Below are positions 1 through 7,498 of a stretch of DNA of 15,099 nt, piece by piece. A program made the position numbers and the translations under genes. The notes beneath the pieces are model-generated. The model was not told where the DNA came from. It worked only from the letters and a program-made list of their open reading frames with translations, and ran no database searches. Source of the DNA: a bacterium UBP6_UBA1196 (GTDB lineage: Bacteria > UBP6 > UBA1177); NCBI GenBank assembly GCA_002310035.1, contig DBYC01000059.1, positions 1 to 15,099 of the forward strand. The letters are read 5' to 3'. Each line of letters opens with the position of its first letter. Within the stretch, counting starts at the first letter, position 1.

Positions 1-1233
1 GTTCAGGCTCAGTTCAAACAGGAATACTCGCAGCTTTCGCACTCGGTAAACATCAAAGGTTTCAGGCCGGGCAAGGCTCCGCTCAACGTTCTGAAGCAGT
101 TCTACGGCAAAAACGTAAAGGCTGATGTCGAGAGACATTTCATTTCCGAAGGCATGCAGGAAGCTGTGCTCAAGGAAAAACTCAGACTCGCTACGAATCC
201 TGAGATTTTTGACGAAGTCGAACTTACCGAAACCGGCGCTTTCACTTTCAAACTCCGCGCAGAAGTTTTCCCCGAAATCGATATCGAACTCAAACCTTTC
301 GAGCACGATTTCACTCCGATAAAATACGATGAAACAATGCTTGAGAACGAACTTGAGGCGATCAAGGCTAAGTTCATAGAATACAAAGAGAGCGAAGACG
401 CGCTTTCGGCTGAAAAAGACAGGATCGTCATTTCCTTCGTCGGAAAAATCGACGATAAAGAAGTTGAAAACACCGCAGGAAAAGACGTTACGGTCATTGT
501 CGGCGACGGCAAATTCGTTCCCGATTTCGAAAAAGCTCTCTACGGCCACAAGAAGGGCGATTCCTTCACCGCTGACGTCAAATTCCCTGAAGATTACAGG
601 TCGAAAGAACTTGCAGGAAAGACAGTTCAGTTCACGATCGACGTCACAAAAGTCGAGAAATGCGAGAACGCGCCTGAACTTACCGACGAATTCCTCGCAG
701 GAAAGGAAGGTTATCCGAATACCGTCGCTGAGCTTAAAGAGCAGATCAAAAAGAACATCGAAAGCTACCTTGACGACATTTCGATGCAGGGCAAAAAGAG
801 CATCGCTATCGAAACTTATGTCAAAGAATACGAGTTCGAAGTTCCGCCGTCATTCATGCTGAACGAGAAAAACGCAAGGATCGACGACTACAAACGCGAG
901 TTCAAGGCTGAAGAAGTTCCCGCTGAAGAGCTTGCAAAGATCGAAGACGACGCAAAATTCGCGATCAAGAGATACATCATCCTCAACACTCTCGCAGACA
1001 AACTTGACATTACCGTAACCGACAAAGATGTTGACATCGCTTTTGCACAGGAAGCTATGCAGTACGGTCTTCCGGCTGAGTTCGCGAACAAACTTCGCGA
1101 ATATGCAGGCGAAGAGAGGATCAACGCGAAAAAATATGAGATAAAAGAGCAGAAGGTTCTCGACAAGATGGTCGAAAAGATGGTTTTCACCGAAAAAGAA
1201 CCTGAAAAAGCTGACGAAAAGAAAGCTGAATAA
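1..1233 (+). CDS. tig: Trigger factor (ribosome-associated chaperone / prolyl isomerase), 5' end cut by window
   Basis: Trigger factor binds the ribosome near the exit tunnel, shields nascent chains and carries an FKBP-type peptidyl-prolyl isomerase domain. The reading frame is open from base 1, so the gene starts outside the window; 410 residues are visible against about 430-450 usual. The ribosome-binding signature GFRPGKAP lies at visible residues 20-27, which suggests about 25 residues are missing. The FKBP-like domain spans roughly 135-230 (…FVGKIDD…, …GDGKFVPDFEKAL…, …KTVQFTIDV…). A helical C-terminal chaperone domain follows and ends in a Lys/Glu-rich tail. The internal ATG at 154 is not the true start because homology runs upstream of it. 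The gene ends 20 nt from the convergent argS stop. Identification is firm from motif and domain order. Confidence 0.96.
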   Translation, partial: VQAQFKQEYSQLSHSVNIKGFRPGKAPLNVLKQFYGKNVKADVERHFISEGMQEAVLKEKLRLATNPEIFDEVELTETGAFTFKLRAEVFPEIDIELKPFEHDFTPIKYDETMLENELEAIKAKFIEYKESEDALSAEKDRIVISFVGKIDDKEVENTAGKDVTVIVGDGKFVPDFEKALYGHKKGDSFTADVKFPEDYRSKELAGKTVQFTIDVTKVEKCENAPELTDEFLAGKEGYPNTVAELKEQIKKNIESYLDDISMQGKKSIAIETYVKEYEFEVPPSFMLNEKNARIDDYKREFKAEEVPAEELAKIEDDAKFAIKRYIILNTLADKLDITVTDKDVDIAFAQEAMQYGLPAEFANKLREYAGEERINAKKYEIKEQKVLDKMVEKMVFTEKEPEKADEKKAE

Positions 1234-1253
1234 TCTGAAAATATCCGAAATCC

Positions 1254-2969
1254 CTACATTTTTTCCGGCGTTTCTATTCCCAAAAGTTCAAGACCTGTTC
1301 TGACAGTACGCGCGACTGCTTCGGCAAGAAGAAGGCGCGACTGCATTTCGGCAGGCTCTGCTTTGAGGATCGGGGTAGAGTTGTAGAAAGTGCCGAATTT
1401 CTGGACCAGATCGAAAATGTGGTCTGCGATGAAGTTCGGTTTATAGAGTTCCGCCGCTTTTTCGACACATTCGGGGAATTTCGCAATGCTTGCGGCGATG
1501 CTTCTTTCGATGTCGTTTTCGATTGTGATTTCTGAATTAAAATCGATAGTTACCCCTTTTTCGGCAGCCTTGCGCTTGATCGACTGTACCCTTGCGTAGG
1601 AATACTGCAGGTAGGGCGCGGTGTTGCCGTCGAAACTGAGCGCCTTTTCCCACGAAAAGTCGATGTTGCTCGTTCTGTTCTGCGAAAGGTCGGAATATTT
1701 GAGGGCTCCGATGCCGACAGCTTTCGCGATTTTTTTCTTTTCGTCTTCGGGAAGCTCGGGATTTTTTTCTTCGACGACGCTTAGACCTTTGCTTTCAGCC
1801 TCTTTGAAAAGGTCGGCAAGTTTTATCGTGTTTCCGGCGCGTGTCTTCAGGATCTCGCCGTTGAAGGAGAGGACTCCGAACGGAATGTGGACGAATTCCA
1901 TCTTCCAGCCTGCACGCTCTGCTATGTTGAAGATCTGCTTGAAATGGACCGCCTGTCTGTCGTCTGTGACATAGAGCGCCTTGTTCATTTTGTAATTTTC
2001 GTATTTGAATTTTATCGTCGCGAGATCGCTCGTGGCATAGAGGAAAGCGCCGTCTTTTTTTCTCACGATGCAGGGATGGAGGTTCTCTTTCTCGTCAAAA
2101 AATACAACGAGAGCTCCTTCGCTTTCGACCGCAAGCCCTTTTTCGACAAGCTCGTCGATGACCTTAGGCATAAGTTTGTGATAGAAGGATTCTCCATAGT
2201 AAGTATCGAATTTTATTCCCAAATATTCATAAATTTTCTTGCATTCGCTAAGCGTTATTTCGACAAATTTTTTCCAGAGCGCGAGATTCGCCTCGTCGCC
2301 GTCCTGCACTTTTTTGAGTTCCGCTCTCGCAAGTTCGTCAAGGTCTGGGTCTTTTTCCGCTTCGTCGCCGAATTTGATGTAGAGCCTTTCGAGTTCCGAA
2401 ATAGGGTCTTTTTCAAAATTTTCCTTGTCGAGCCAGCGGCTGTAAGCCACGATAAGTTTTCCGAACTGTGTTCCCCAGTCGCCTAAATGGTTGTCGGCAA
2501 CGACATTGTAACCAATGAAATTCATTATTCTTTTTATGCTGTCGCCGATTATTGTCGTTCTGAGGTGGCCCACATGCATCGGTTTTGCGATATTGGGTGA
2601 AGAGTAGTCGATAACGACAGTTCCGTCGGTATTTATGTGCGAGAAATCCCACTTTTCAGCGAATGTTTTTCCGACAGTTTCCGCAACGAACGAGTTTTTC
2701 AGGAAGAAGTTGATGAAACCGGGACCTGCAACTTCCGCTTTTTCAAGAATATCGTTTTCAGGAATCGCCGAAATTATGCTTTCAGCAATTATTTTAGGCG
2801 GTTGCCTGAATATTTTTGAAGCCGTCATCGCGAAATTCGTCTGGTAGTCGCCGAATTTTTCGTCGGTTGCCGGCTGCAGAACGAGCCTGCTCCAGTCATC
2901 AAAATCGGGTTCTACCGTTTTGACAGCACTTTTTAAAAGTTTTTCGAGAGAAATGCGTATTAATTCCAT
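1254..2969 (-). CDS. argS: Arginyl-tRNA synthetase (class I)
   Basis: Charges tRNA-Arg with arginine using ATP, in the cytosol. The 571-residue length is normal for bacterial ArgRS (about 550-590). An N-terminal additional domain (about 1-110) is followed by the class I HIGH signature as HVGH at 132-135 within KPMHVGHLRTT. The usual KMSKS loop is replaced by KTRAGNTIKL around 375-384, which is typical of ArgRS rather than a defect. The DALR anticodon-binding domain begins near 448 (GNTAPYLQYSYARVQSI) and the protein ends in LELLGIETPEKM, an expected ArgRS C-terminus. A GGAGC ribosome site lies at 2975-2979. The gene is 48 nt downstream of pepD on the same strand, so the two are probably co-transcribed. 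Confidence 0.97.
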   Translation of the reverse strand: MELIRISLEKLLKSAVKTVEPDFDDWSRLVLQPATDEKFGDYQTNFAMTASKIFRQPPKIIAESIISAIPENDILEKAEVAGPGFINFFLKNSFVAETVGKTFAEKWDFSHINTDGTVVIDYSSPNIAKPMHVGHLRTTIIGDSIKRIMNFIGYNVVADNHLGDWGTQFGKLIVAYSRWLDKENFEKDPISELERLYIKFGDEAEKDPDLDELARAELKKVQDGDEANLALWKKFVEITLSECKKIYEYLGIKFDTYYGESFYHKLMPKVIDELVEKGLAVESEGALVVFFDEKENLHPCIVRKKDGAFLYATSDLATIKFKYENYKMNKALYVTDDRQAVHFKQIFNIAERAGWKMEFVHIPFGVLSFNGEILKTRAGNTIKLADLFKEAESKGLSVVEEKNPELPEDEKKKIAKAVGIGALKYSDLSQNRTSNIDFSWEKALSFDGNTAPYLQYSYARVQSIKRKAAEKGVTIDFNSEITIENDIERSIAASIAKFPECVEKAAELYKPNFIADHIFDLVQKFGTFYNSTPILKAEPAEMQSRLLLAEAVARTVRTGLELLGIETPEKM

Positions 2970-3017
2970 TGATTGCTCCGTAAAGATATGTGCCGGCGGC
3001 AGAATCGGCTGATTCCG

Positions 3018-4487
3018 CTATTTGCTCAGTTCTTTGAGAAGTTCGACACAGAAAGTCCAGACTTTTCCGACAGTTGCTATTTCAAGTCTTTCATCCGGGG
3101 TGTGCGGGTTTTTGATTGTCGGGCCGAACGAAACCATATCCATTCCTTCGTTTTTCGAACCGATGATCCCGCACTCAAGGCCGGCGTGGATTATTTCGAC
3201 TTTCGGAGCGTTGCCGAAAAGTTTTGTGTAGATCTCGACACATTTTTTGTTGAGCGGGCTCTCCATGTTCGGTTCCCAGCTCGGATATCCGTCGCTTGTA
3301 GCCGTTTTTGCTCCTGCCGCGACAGCAATAGCCTCGATTTTTCTCGAGATCCAGTCAAGCTTGCTCTCGACGGAGCTTCTCTGGCTTGAAAGTATCGAAA
3401 CCGAGCCTGTTTCGCTTCTCAGAATACCGCCTTTGCCTGCCGGCATTACCATTTTGATCGTCGCGAAGTTGTTCGAAGTTTCGGGAAGACCTTCGATATC
3501 TTTGCTCATAGCCGCGACGCCGTGAGGCATAGCCATCATTATTCCGATGAGTTTTTCCGTGTCTTTGGCGTTGAGTTCGTTGCGGTAGTTGTTTGTGACC
3601 GGAGTTATGTCGATTTTCATATTGGGTTCAGCGTAGCCGATTTCGTCGATTATTTTTTCGCGGAGAGTTCCCAGAACAGCCGCTATATCTTTGTCTGTCG
3701 AGATGACAGCCTTTGTTTCGCGCGGGATCGCATTGTGTGCGCTGCCGCCTTCGATGAAGACGAGTTTTGTTTCGGCGTTTCTTGCCGCTTCGTCAAGAAG
3801 TCTTGCGACTATGATGTTGGAATTTCCTCTCGGAAGGTTGATATCAACGCCGCTGTGACCGCCGGAAAGCCCCCAAGCTCTGATCTCGTAGACTTTATCA
3901 CCGGCCGGAACTTCAACAGGAGTGTATTCCAGCTCGATTTTCGTGTCTCTGCCGCCTGCGCAGCCGATCGTGAAAACACCTTCGTCCTCGGTGTCGATGT
4001 TGAGGAGGATCTTGCCTTTGAGCCAGCCGGGTTTGAGTGTGTTCGCACCGGTGAGTCCTGTTTCTTCGTCAATAGTGAAGAGGAGTTCGAGCGGCGGGTG
4101 GACAACATCCTTGTCTGTCGCGAGAAGCATTCCCATTGCAAGGGCGATGCCGTCGTCAGCTCCGAGCGTCGTGCCGTCAGCTTTCAGCCATTCGCCGTCA
4201 ACGATGCATTTGATCGGATCTTTGCTGAAATCGTGGCTGCTGCCCGCGATTTTCTCGCAGACCATATCCATGTGACCCTGGATAACGACAGTCGGTTTGT
4301 CCTCATAGCCCGGAGTTGCCGGAGCGTGCATAAGAACGTTCATCGACTCGTCTCTTTCAGCTTTGAGCCCGTTCTTTTCAGCCCATTCTACAAGCCATGC
4401 GCTGATTTTTTCCTCGTGTTTGCTCTGACGCGGAACCTTGTTGATTTCTTCAAACAGATCAAGAACTGCCTGGATTTTTTTGTCCAT
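3018..4487 (-). CDS. pepD: Aminoacyl-histidine dipeptidase (peptidase family M20C)
   Basis: A cytosolic di-zinc peptidase that hydrolyses Xaa-His dipeptides and other unblocked dipeptides for amino-acid recycling. The 489 residues compare with 485 in E. coli PepD. Visible M20 motifs include the HMD motif at 72-74 (metal ligand His72, Asp74), the bridging Asp within GADDG at 110-114, the DEETG motif at 140-144 (catalytic/metal Glu), NIDTED at 163-168, and a late His at 462 in KNPHTPDERL. A lid/dimerisation domain lies between about 185 and 390. The start is supported by a GGAGG site at 4493-4497, seven nt from the ATG. It is first in a probable pepD-argS operon and diverges from the small gene at 4659. 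Confidence 0.95.
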   Translation of the reverse strand: MDKKIQAVLDLFEEINKVPRQSKHEEKISAWLVEWAEKNGLKAERDESMNVLMHAPATPGYEDKPTVVIQGHMDMVCEKIAGSSHDFSKDPIKCIVDGEWLKADGTTLGADDGIALAMGMLLATDKDVVHPPLELLFTIDEETGLTGANTLKPGWLKGKILLNIDTEDEGVFTIGCAGGRDTKIELEYTPVEVPAGDKVYEIRAWGLSGGHSGVDINLPRGNSNIIVARLLDEAARNAETKLVFIEGGSAHNAIPRETKAVISTDKDIAAVLGTLREKIIDEIGYAEPNMKIDITPVTNNYRNELNAKDTEKLIGIMMAMPHGVAAMSKDIEGLPETSNNFATIKMVMPAGKGGILRSETGSVSILSSQRSSVESKLDWISRKIEAIAVAAGAKTATSDGYPSWEPNMESPLNKKCVEIYTKLFGNAPKVEIIHAGLECGIIGSKNEGMDMVSFGPTIKNPHTPDERLEIATVGKVWTFCVELLKELSK

Positions 4488-4492
4488 TTTTC

Positions 4493-4497
4493 CCTCC
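4493..4497 (-). promoter_or_regulatory. Ribosome binding site of pepD
   Basis: A full GGAGG on the minus strand, seven nt upstream of the pepD ATG. It fixes the start choice. Confidence 0.8.
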
Positions 4498-4517
4498 GAA
4501 AAAGATTGTTAAAAACC

Positions 4518-4621
4518 GAAAAACGGAAAATTATAGTCACTTTGAAAAAAATTTCCTGTTTTTCGGCAAAAATTGTGAAAATATCGTGCTTTTTGCGCAC
4601 TTTCTTGACAGAAAAACGGAA
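4518..4621. repeat. Repeated 11-mer GAAAAACGGAA in the divergent promoter region
   Basis: The 11-mer occurs at 4518-4528 and again at 4611-4621 in the same orientation. The related 9-mer CCGAAAAAC (4516-4524) also has an exact inverted partner at 4558-4566. One copy overlaps the expected start site of the leftward promoter and the other lies between the -35 and -10 of the rightward promoter. This position would suit a shared operator, but the region is A-rich and low complexity, so chance is possible. Confidence 0.4.
4530..4535 (-). promoter_or_regulatory. Candidate -10 element for pepD-argS
   Basis: A perfect TATAAT on the minus strand, about 43 nt before the pepD ATG. No good -35 hexamer is found 16-18 nt upstream, and the TG upstream is two bases away rather than the one of a classic extended -10. 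The promoter is therefore plausible but either weak or activator-dependent. Confidence 0.5.
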
Positions 4622-4632
4622 GTTACTAGAAT
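4605..4632 (+). promoter_or_regulatory. Sigma70-type promoter for the 4659-7498 operon
   Basis: A perfect -35 TTGACA at 4605-4610, a 16-nt spacer and TAGAAT (5 of 6 matches) at 4627-4632. The predicted start near 4639 leaves a 5' leader of about 20 nt before the ATG at 4659. It is the best promoter match in the window. Confidence 0.75.
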
Positions 4633-4647
4633 CTTTTGGCTTTTTTC

Positions 4648-4653
4648 AGGAGG
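4648..4653 (+). promoter_or_regulatory. Ribosome binding site of the 69-residue protein gene
   Basis: A perfect AGGAGG with 5-nt spacing to the ATG at 4659. It decides this start over the long upstream open frame. Confidence 0.8.
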
Positions 4654-4658
4654 TTGAA

Positions 4659-4868
4659 ATGTCGGTAAGCAAAGTCGGCGACGATTTGAAACAGATGCTT
4701 TTTCTGGTTTATTTTAAGGACGGATATGTGAAACCGGTGATCGGCACCACTCAGGCGCAGGTCCGCGAACTGATAGCGGCCGAGGGGGAAAGGGAAGTCG
4801 GAGATATAGAAAAAATCGTGCTTGAGCAGAATTATTATCCGCAAAACGAAGATTATTACGATATTTAA
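4659..4868 (+). CDS. Small hypothetical protein, 69 residues
   Basis: I do not recognise this family. The protein is short, acidic and predicted soluble: no signal peptide or membrane segment is visible. A hydrophobic stretch (QMLFLVYFKDGYVKPVIG, about 12-29) suggests beta strands, a helical Glu/Ala-rich middle follows (about 32-52), and the tail is rich in Tyr, Asn and Asp (EQNYYPQNEDYYDI). The start is strongly supported by AGGAGG at 4648-4653 five nt before the ATG and by the promoter just upstream. The frame is open much further upstream, antisense to pepD, but that part is not coding. It is the first gene of the lipoprotein/pth operon, and the lipoprotein start follows 14 nt after its stop. 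I cannot assign a function. Confidence 0.75.
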   Translation: MSVSKVGDDLKQMLFLVYFKDGYVKPVIGTTQAQVRELIAAEGEREVGDIEKIVLEQNYYPQNEDYYDI

Positions 4869-4882
4869 ATTAGGAGAAAAAT

Positions 4883-5953
4883 ATGAAAAAAATCTCATTG
4901 TATGCAATTTTTGTACTTATGTTTTTCCTGGTCGGATGCGGCGGAAGCGGAGACAACGGTTATGACACTGACAACGAGACACATGACACGGATAAAAGCA
5001 GCGATTCCGACAATGTAAAACCTGACGGCGACACCGACGGCACTTCAGGCGACAGCGATACCGAAACGCCTGACGACGCTGATGTTCCGGACGGCGGTGA
5101 TGTTTCTGACAGCGGGGAAAATGACGACAGCGATTCCGGCGATACGGCTGATTCCGGTGATTTCTGGTCGACCTGTGAAGGAATAGTCGCCTGTTCCACC
5201 GGCTGCCTCGACGACGATTTTGAATGCGTAAACAACTGTTACAGCAAAGGCGGCCCTGACGGACAGCTTAACTACCGGCGCTGGCGGGAGTGTTTCGACG
5301 AGAAATGCGCCGAAGACCGGACTGCGGAATGTTCGGCGGCGCAATGTGCGGAATATGACGAGATCTGCAATATCGCCGAGGCTTTTGAATATGAATATTC
5401 TATTCCGGCGCCTTACGGAAATGCAGAATTTGCAGGTGATTTTTCGTTTATTTTAAGCAAACCTGCTCCGACAAATGACAAAGAAGTCGTTATGCAGAGT
5501 TTTGTTTCCGGAACGCTTTCCACGACATCTATCAATCCCGGCGGAACGATTATTTCTTTCGTGAGAACAGTTGAGGATCCGGATTCAGGCAATATGGTCG
5601 AAGTTTATCAGGTCCCGTACAACACCTCGTCGAAGACACCCGGGAACCCGGCTGTAGTGCTTAGAATAAAGAGTGATGCCGCAGTCGAAGGCGAACATGC
5701 TGTCGGTGTCGGCGAAGAATGGGAGGCTGAACTTATCGTTGTCGATATAGATTCAAGTTACAACATAGCATGTCATCACGCTTTTGGGATCGGTTCTTTC
5801 AAGATAGAGGAAGCCGTCATAAAGACCGGAACTGCAGGCAGACTGAAATTCAGTGCCGGCGCGGCGGAACTTTTTTATCCTGAAAACATTCCTGCGCTGG
5901 GCGGCGATGCAACGGAAATTCTTGGTGTTACCCCATGTTCACTGATCTATTAA
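4883..5953 (+). CDS. Predicted lipoprotein with Asp-rich linker and Cys-rich domain
   Basis: I do not recognise a named family. A lipoprotein signal peptide (MKKISLY…FFLVGC) has a clear lipobox LVGC at 16-19, so Cys19 should be lipidated and the protein membrane-anchored outside the cytoplasm. Residues about 20-94 are a low-complexity linker rich in Asp, Gly, Ser, Thr and Pro. Residues 98-162 hold ten Cys (98, 104, 108, 115, 119, 137, 142, 150, 155, 162), probably a disulfide-stabilised helical module. Residues 180-356 look mostly beta-stranded, with a further Cys pair at 297 and 352. The ribosome site AGGAG is at 4872-4876. The gene lies 14 nt after the small gene and 10 nt before the MORN lipoprotein gene. 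Role unknown; a surface adhesion or binding function is only a guess. Confidence 0.88.
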   Translation: MKKISLYAIFVLMFFLVGCGGSGDNGYDTDNETHDTDKSSDSDNVKPDGDTDGTSGDSDTETPDDADVPDGGDVSDSGENDDSDSGDTADSGDFWSTCEGIVACSTGCLDDDFECVNNCYSKGGPDGQLNYRRWRECFDEKCAEDRTAECSAAQCAEYDEICNIAEAFEYEYSIPAPYGNAEFAGDFSFILSKPAPTNDKEVVMQSFVSGTLSTTSINPGGTIISFVRTVEDPDSGNMVEVYQVPYNTSSKTPGNPAVVLRIKSDAAVEGEHAVGVGEEWEAELIVVDIDSSYNIACHHAFGIGSFKIEEAVIKTGTAGRLKFSAGAAELFYPENIPALGGDATEILGVTPCSLIY

Positions 5954-5963
5954 GAGGCAGGTT

Positions 5964-6980
5964 ATGAAAAAATCTTTTTGTGTTTTCTGCGGATTTTTGT
6001 GTTTTCTGCTGGTTTCATGCGGAACCGCAGAAAAGAAAGCTCCCGCCAAAAAAGAACGCCCGCAAGCTGTAGAAAGCGCTGATGAAGGCGAGGACGATGC
6101 CAAAAAAGACGGCATAGAAGACAGCGGCATTCACAATCTGCCGAACGGTGACCGCTATATCGGCGGTTTCAAGGACCACAAAAAATTCGGCGAAGGCGAG
6201 TATATCTATGCGAACGGCGACCGTTATAAAGGTAATTTCGAAAACGGCCGTTACAACGGAAACGGCGAACTCACGCTGAAAAACGGCACAGTCTATACCG
6301 GCGAATTCAAGAACGGTCTGCGACACGGGCAGGGGACGCTTGTTTTTAAAAGCGGAGACAGATACGAAGGTTCGTTCGTTGATGACAGAATGGAAGGGGA
6401 AGGTGTTTTCAGATTTGCCGACGAAAGGGAATACCGCGGAACTTATCTGAAAAACATGAGGCATGGGCACGGCGTGATGATTTTTCCGAGCGGCGCTGAA
6501 TACGAGGGCGATTTTGACGGTGACAAAAGAAGCGGACACGGAAAGATGAAATACCGCAACGGTTCTGTTTACGAAGGTTCGTTTGTCGACGGAAAGCGCG
6601 AGGGCACAGGGAAACTGACCAAGGCGAACGGTGAGGTTTATGAAGGTTCGTTCAAAAAAGACATGCCGAACGGAACAGGTAAATACACCTACAGAAACGG
6701 TGATGTCTACGAAGGGCATATGCAAGACGGAAAAATGACCGGTAAAGGTAAAAAAACAATGAAATCCGGCGTTTATACAGGTGAATTCGTTGACGGAACT
6801 TACCATGGGATAGGAAAGTTCACCGGCTCTGACGGAGCGGTAAGATACGGTGTTTGGCACAAAGGCGCTCTTGCGAACCAGCTTCCTGTTCCTGAAGATG
6901 AAGACGGCGAAGAATCAGAAGCCGCTAACGGCAGTGATTCCGAAGAAGATTCGGAAGACAGTGAAGACATTGAAGAATAA
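5964..6980 (+). CDS. MORN-repeat lipoprotein
   Basis: A 338-residue lipoprotein: an unusual Cys- and Phe-rich signal (CVFCGFLCFLLVSC) has lipobox LVSC at 16-19. After a charged linker come eleven MORN repeats with Y-x-G-x-F/Y cores at residues 65, 88, 111, 134, 157, 180, 203, 226, 249, 271 and 295, a near-perfect 23-residue period. The tail (about 308-338) is almost all Glu, Asp and Ser. MORN repeats form extended beta-hairpin arrays that bind phospholipids or proteins in eukaryotes. In bacteria they are common in cell-envelope proteins of mostly unknown role, so a scaffold in the envelope is inference. The start has an AGAGG-like ribosome site. The TAA stop overlaps the pth ATG by one base (TAATG), which implies translational coupling. 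Confidence 0.92.
   Translation: MKKSFCVFCGFLCFLLVSCGTAEKKAPAKKERPQAVESADEGEDDAKKDGIEDSGIHNLPNGDRYIGGFKDHKKFGEGEYIYANGDRYKGNFENGRYNGNGELTLKNGTVYTGEFKNGLRHGQGTLVFKSGDRYEGSFVDDRMEGEGVFRFADEREYRGTYLKNMRHGHGVMIFPSGAEYEGDFDGDKRSGHGKMKYRNGSVYEGSFVDGKREGTGKLTKANGEVYEGSFKKDMPNGTGKYTYRNGDVYEGHMQDGKMTGKGKKTMKSGVYTGEFVDGTYHGIGKFTGSDGAVRYGVWHKGALANQLPVPEDEDGEESEAANGSDSEEDSEDSEDIEE
6156..6863 (+). repeat. Coding tandem repeat: eleven MORN units, 69-bp period
   Basis: The codons for the Y-x-G cores recur every 69 bases through most of the array, with one 66-bp and one 72-bp step near the 3' end. The units have diverged at nucleotide level but several share GGTTCGTT blocks. The array is old and kept in frame rather than a recent slippage product. 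Confidence 0.85.
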
Positions 6981-7498
6981 TGCTTGTCGTTTTTCTGGGT
7001 AATCCAGGCATCGAATACAGACTTACAAGGCACAATTTCGGATTTATTGTTTCGGAACAGATGAGTTTTCTGAGTTCCGTCAGATGGTCTGAAAAATTTC
7101 ACGGAATGTTTGCAAAGACCGAAATAGAGGGGCGCCAGCACTGCTTTCTGAAGCCGGAGACCTTTATGAATTTGAGCGGGAAAAGCGTTCAGGCGGCAAA
7201 ATCGTTTTTCAAGCTGGAAGACCGTGAAATAGTTGTTGTCCATGATGACATCGAAACTGAATTCGGAAGCGTCATCTGCAAGGAAGGCGGCGGCTTTGCC
7301 GGGCACAACGGCTTGAAATCCATAGCAAATTCGATCGGAAGCGGAAACTTCATGCGCATAAAGCTTGGTGTCGGCAGGCCGAAAAAAGGGGATGTCGCAT
7401 CTTTCGTTCTGGGCAGATTCACACCCGACGAGACCGCTTTCATCCCTGCTGTCGCCGGATCCGCTGAAGAAAAACTGCTTGCACTGTTGAAAAACTAG
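6980..7498 (+). CDS. pth: Peptidyl-tRNA hydrolase, short form
   Basis: Releases tRNA from peptidyl-tRNA that drops off stalled ribosomes, an essential recycling step in most bacteria. The 172 residues fall short of the usual 185-195. All key positions are present: GNPGIEY at 7-13 (Asn8), TRHN with catalytic His18, KPETFMNLSG (Met63, Asn64), VHDD with Asp89, and GHNGLKSI (His109, Asn110), then MRIKLGVGRP and FVLGRF. The missing residues are at the C-terminus, after GSAEEKLLALL, where E. coli Pth continues with a helix. The start overlaps the MORN gene stop by one base, so translation is probably coupled. Its TAG stop shares the CTAG palindrome with the convergent oxidoreductase gene. Confidence 0.95.
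   Translation: MLVVFLGNPGIEYRLTRHNFGFIVSEQMSFLSSVRWSEKFHGMFAKTEIEGRQHCFLKPETFMNLSGKSVQAAKSFFKLEDREIVVVHDDIETEFGSVICKEGGGFAGHNGLKSIANSIGSGNFMRIKLGVGRPKKGDVASFVLGRFTPDETAFIPAVAGSAEEKLLALLKN
7495..7498. other. Palindromic CTAG providing stop codons for two convergent genes
   Basis: On the plus strand TAG at 7496-7498 ends pth; on the minus strand the complement of 7495-7497 is also TAG and ends the oxidoreductase. The genes overlap by four bases with no room for a separate terminator hairpin between them. Confidence 0.9.

Noticed and set aside
1887..2486. 199-codon plus-strand open frame
   Set aside because: Lies wholly antisense to argS, whose motifs are clear; Phe/Arg/Val-rich translation with no domain.
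2978..3017. Hairpin with GAATC/GATTC arms between pepD and argS as a terminator
   Set aside because: The stem is only five base pairs and no T-run follows; the short gap favours co-transcription.
3522..4658. Long plus-strand open frame leading into the 69-residue gene
   Set aside because: It is antisense to a well-conserved pepD. The real start, with AGGAGG and a promoter, is at 4659, and the upstream part has no recognisable domain.
6015..6860. 281-codon minus-strand open frame
   Set aside because: Antisense to the MORN repeat array. Its repetitive Phe/Val-rich product is a mirror of the repeat codons.
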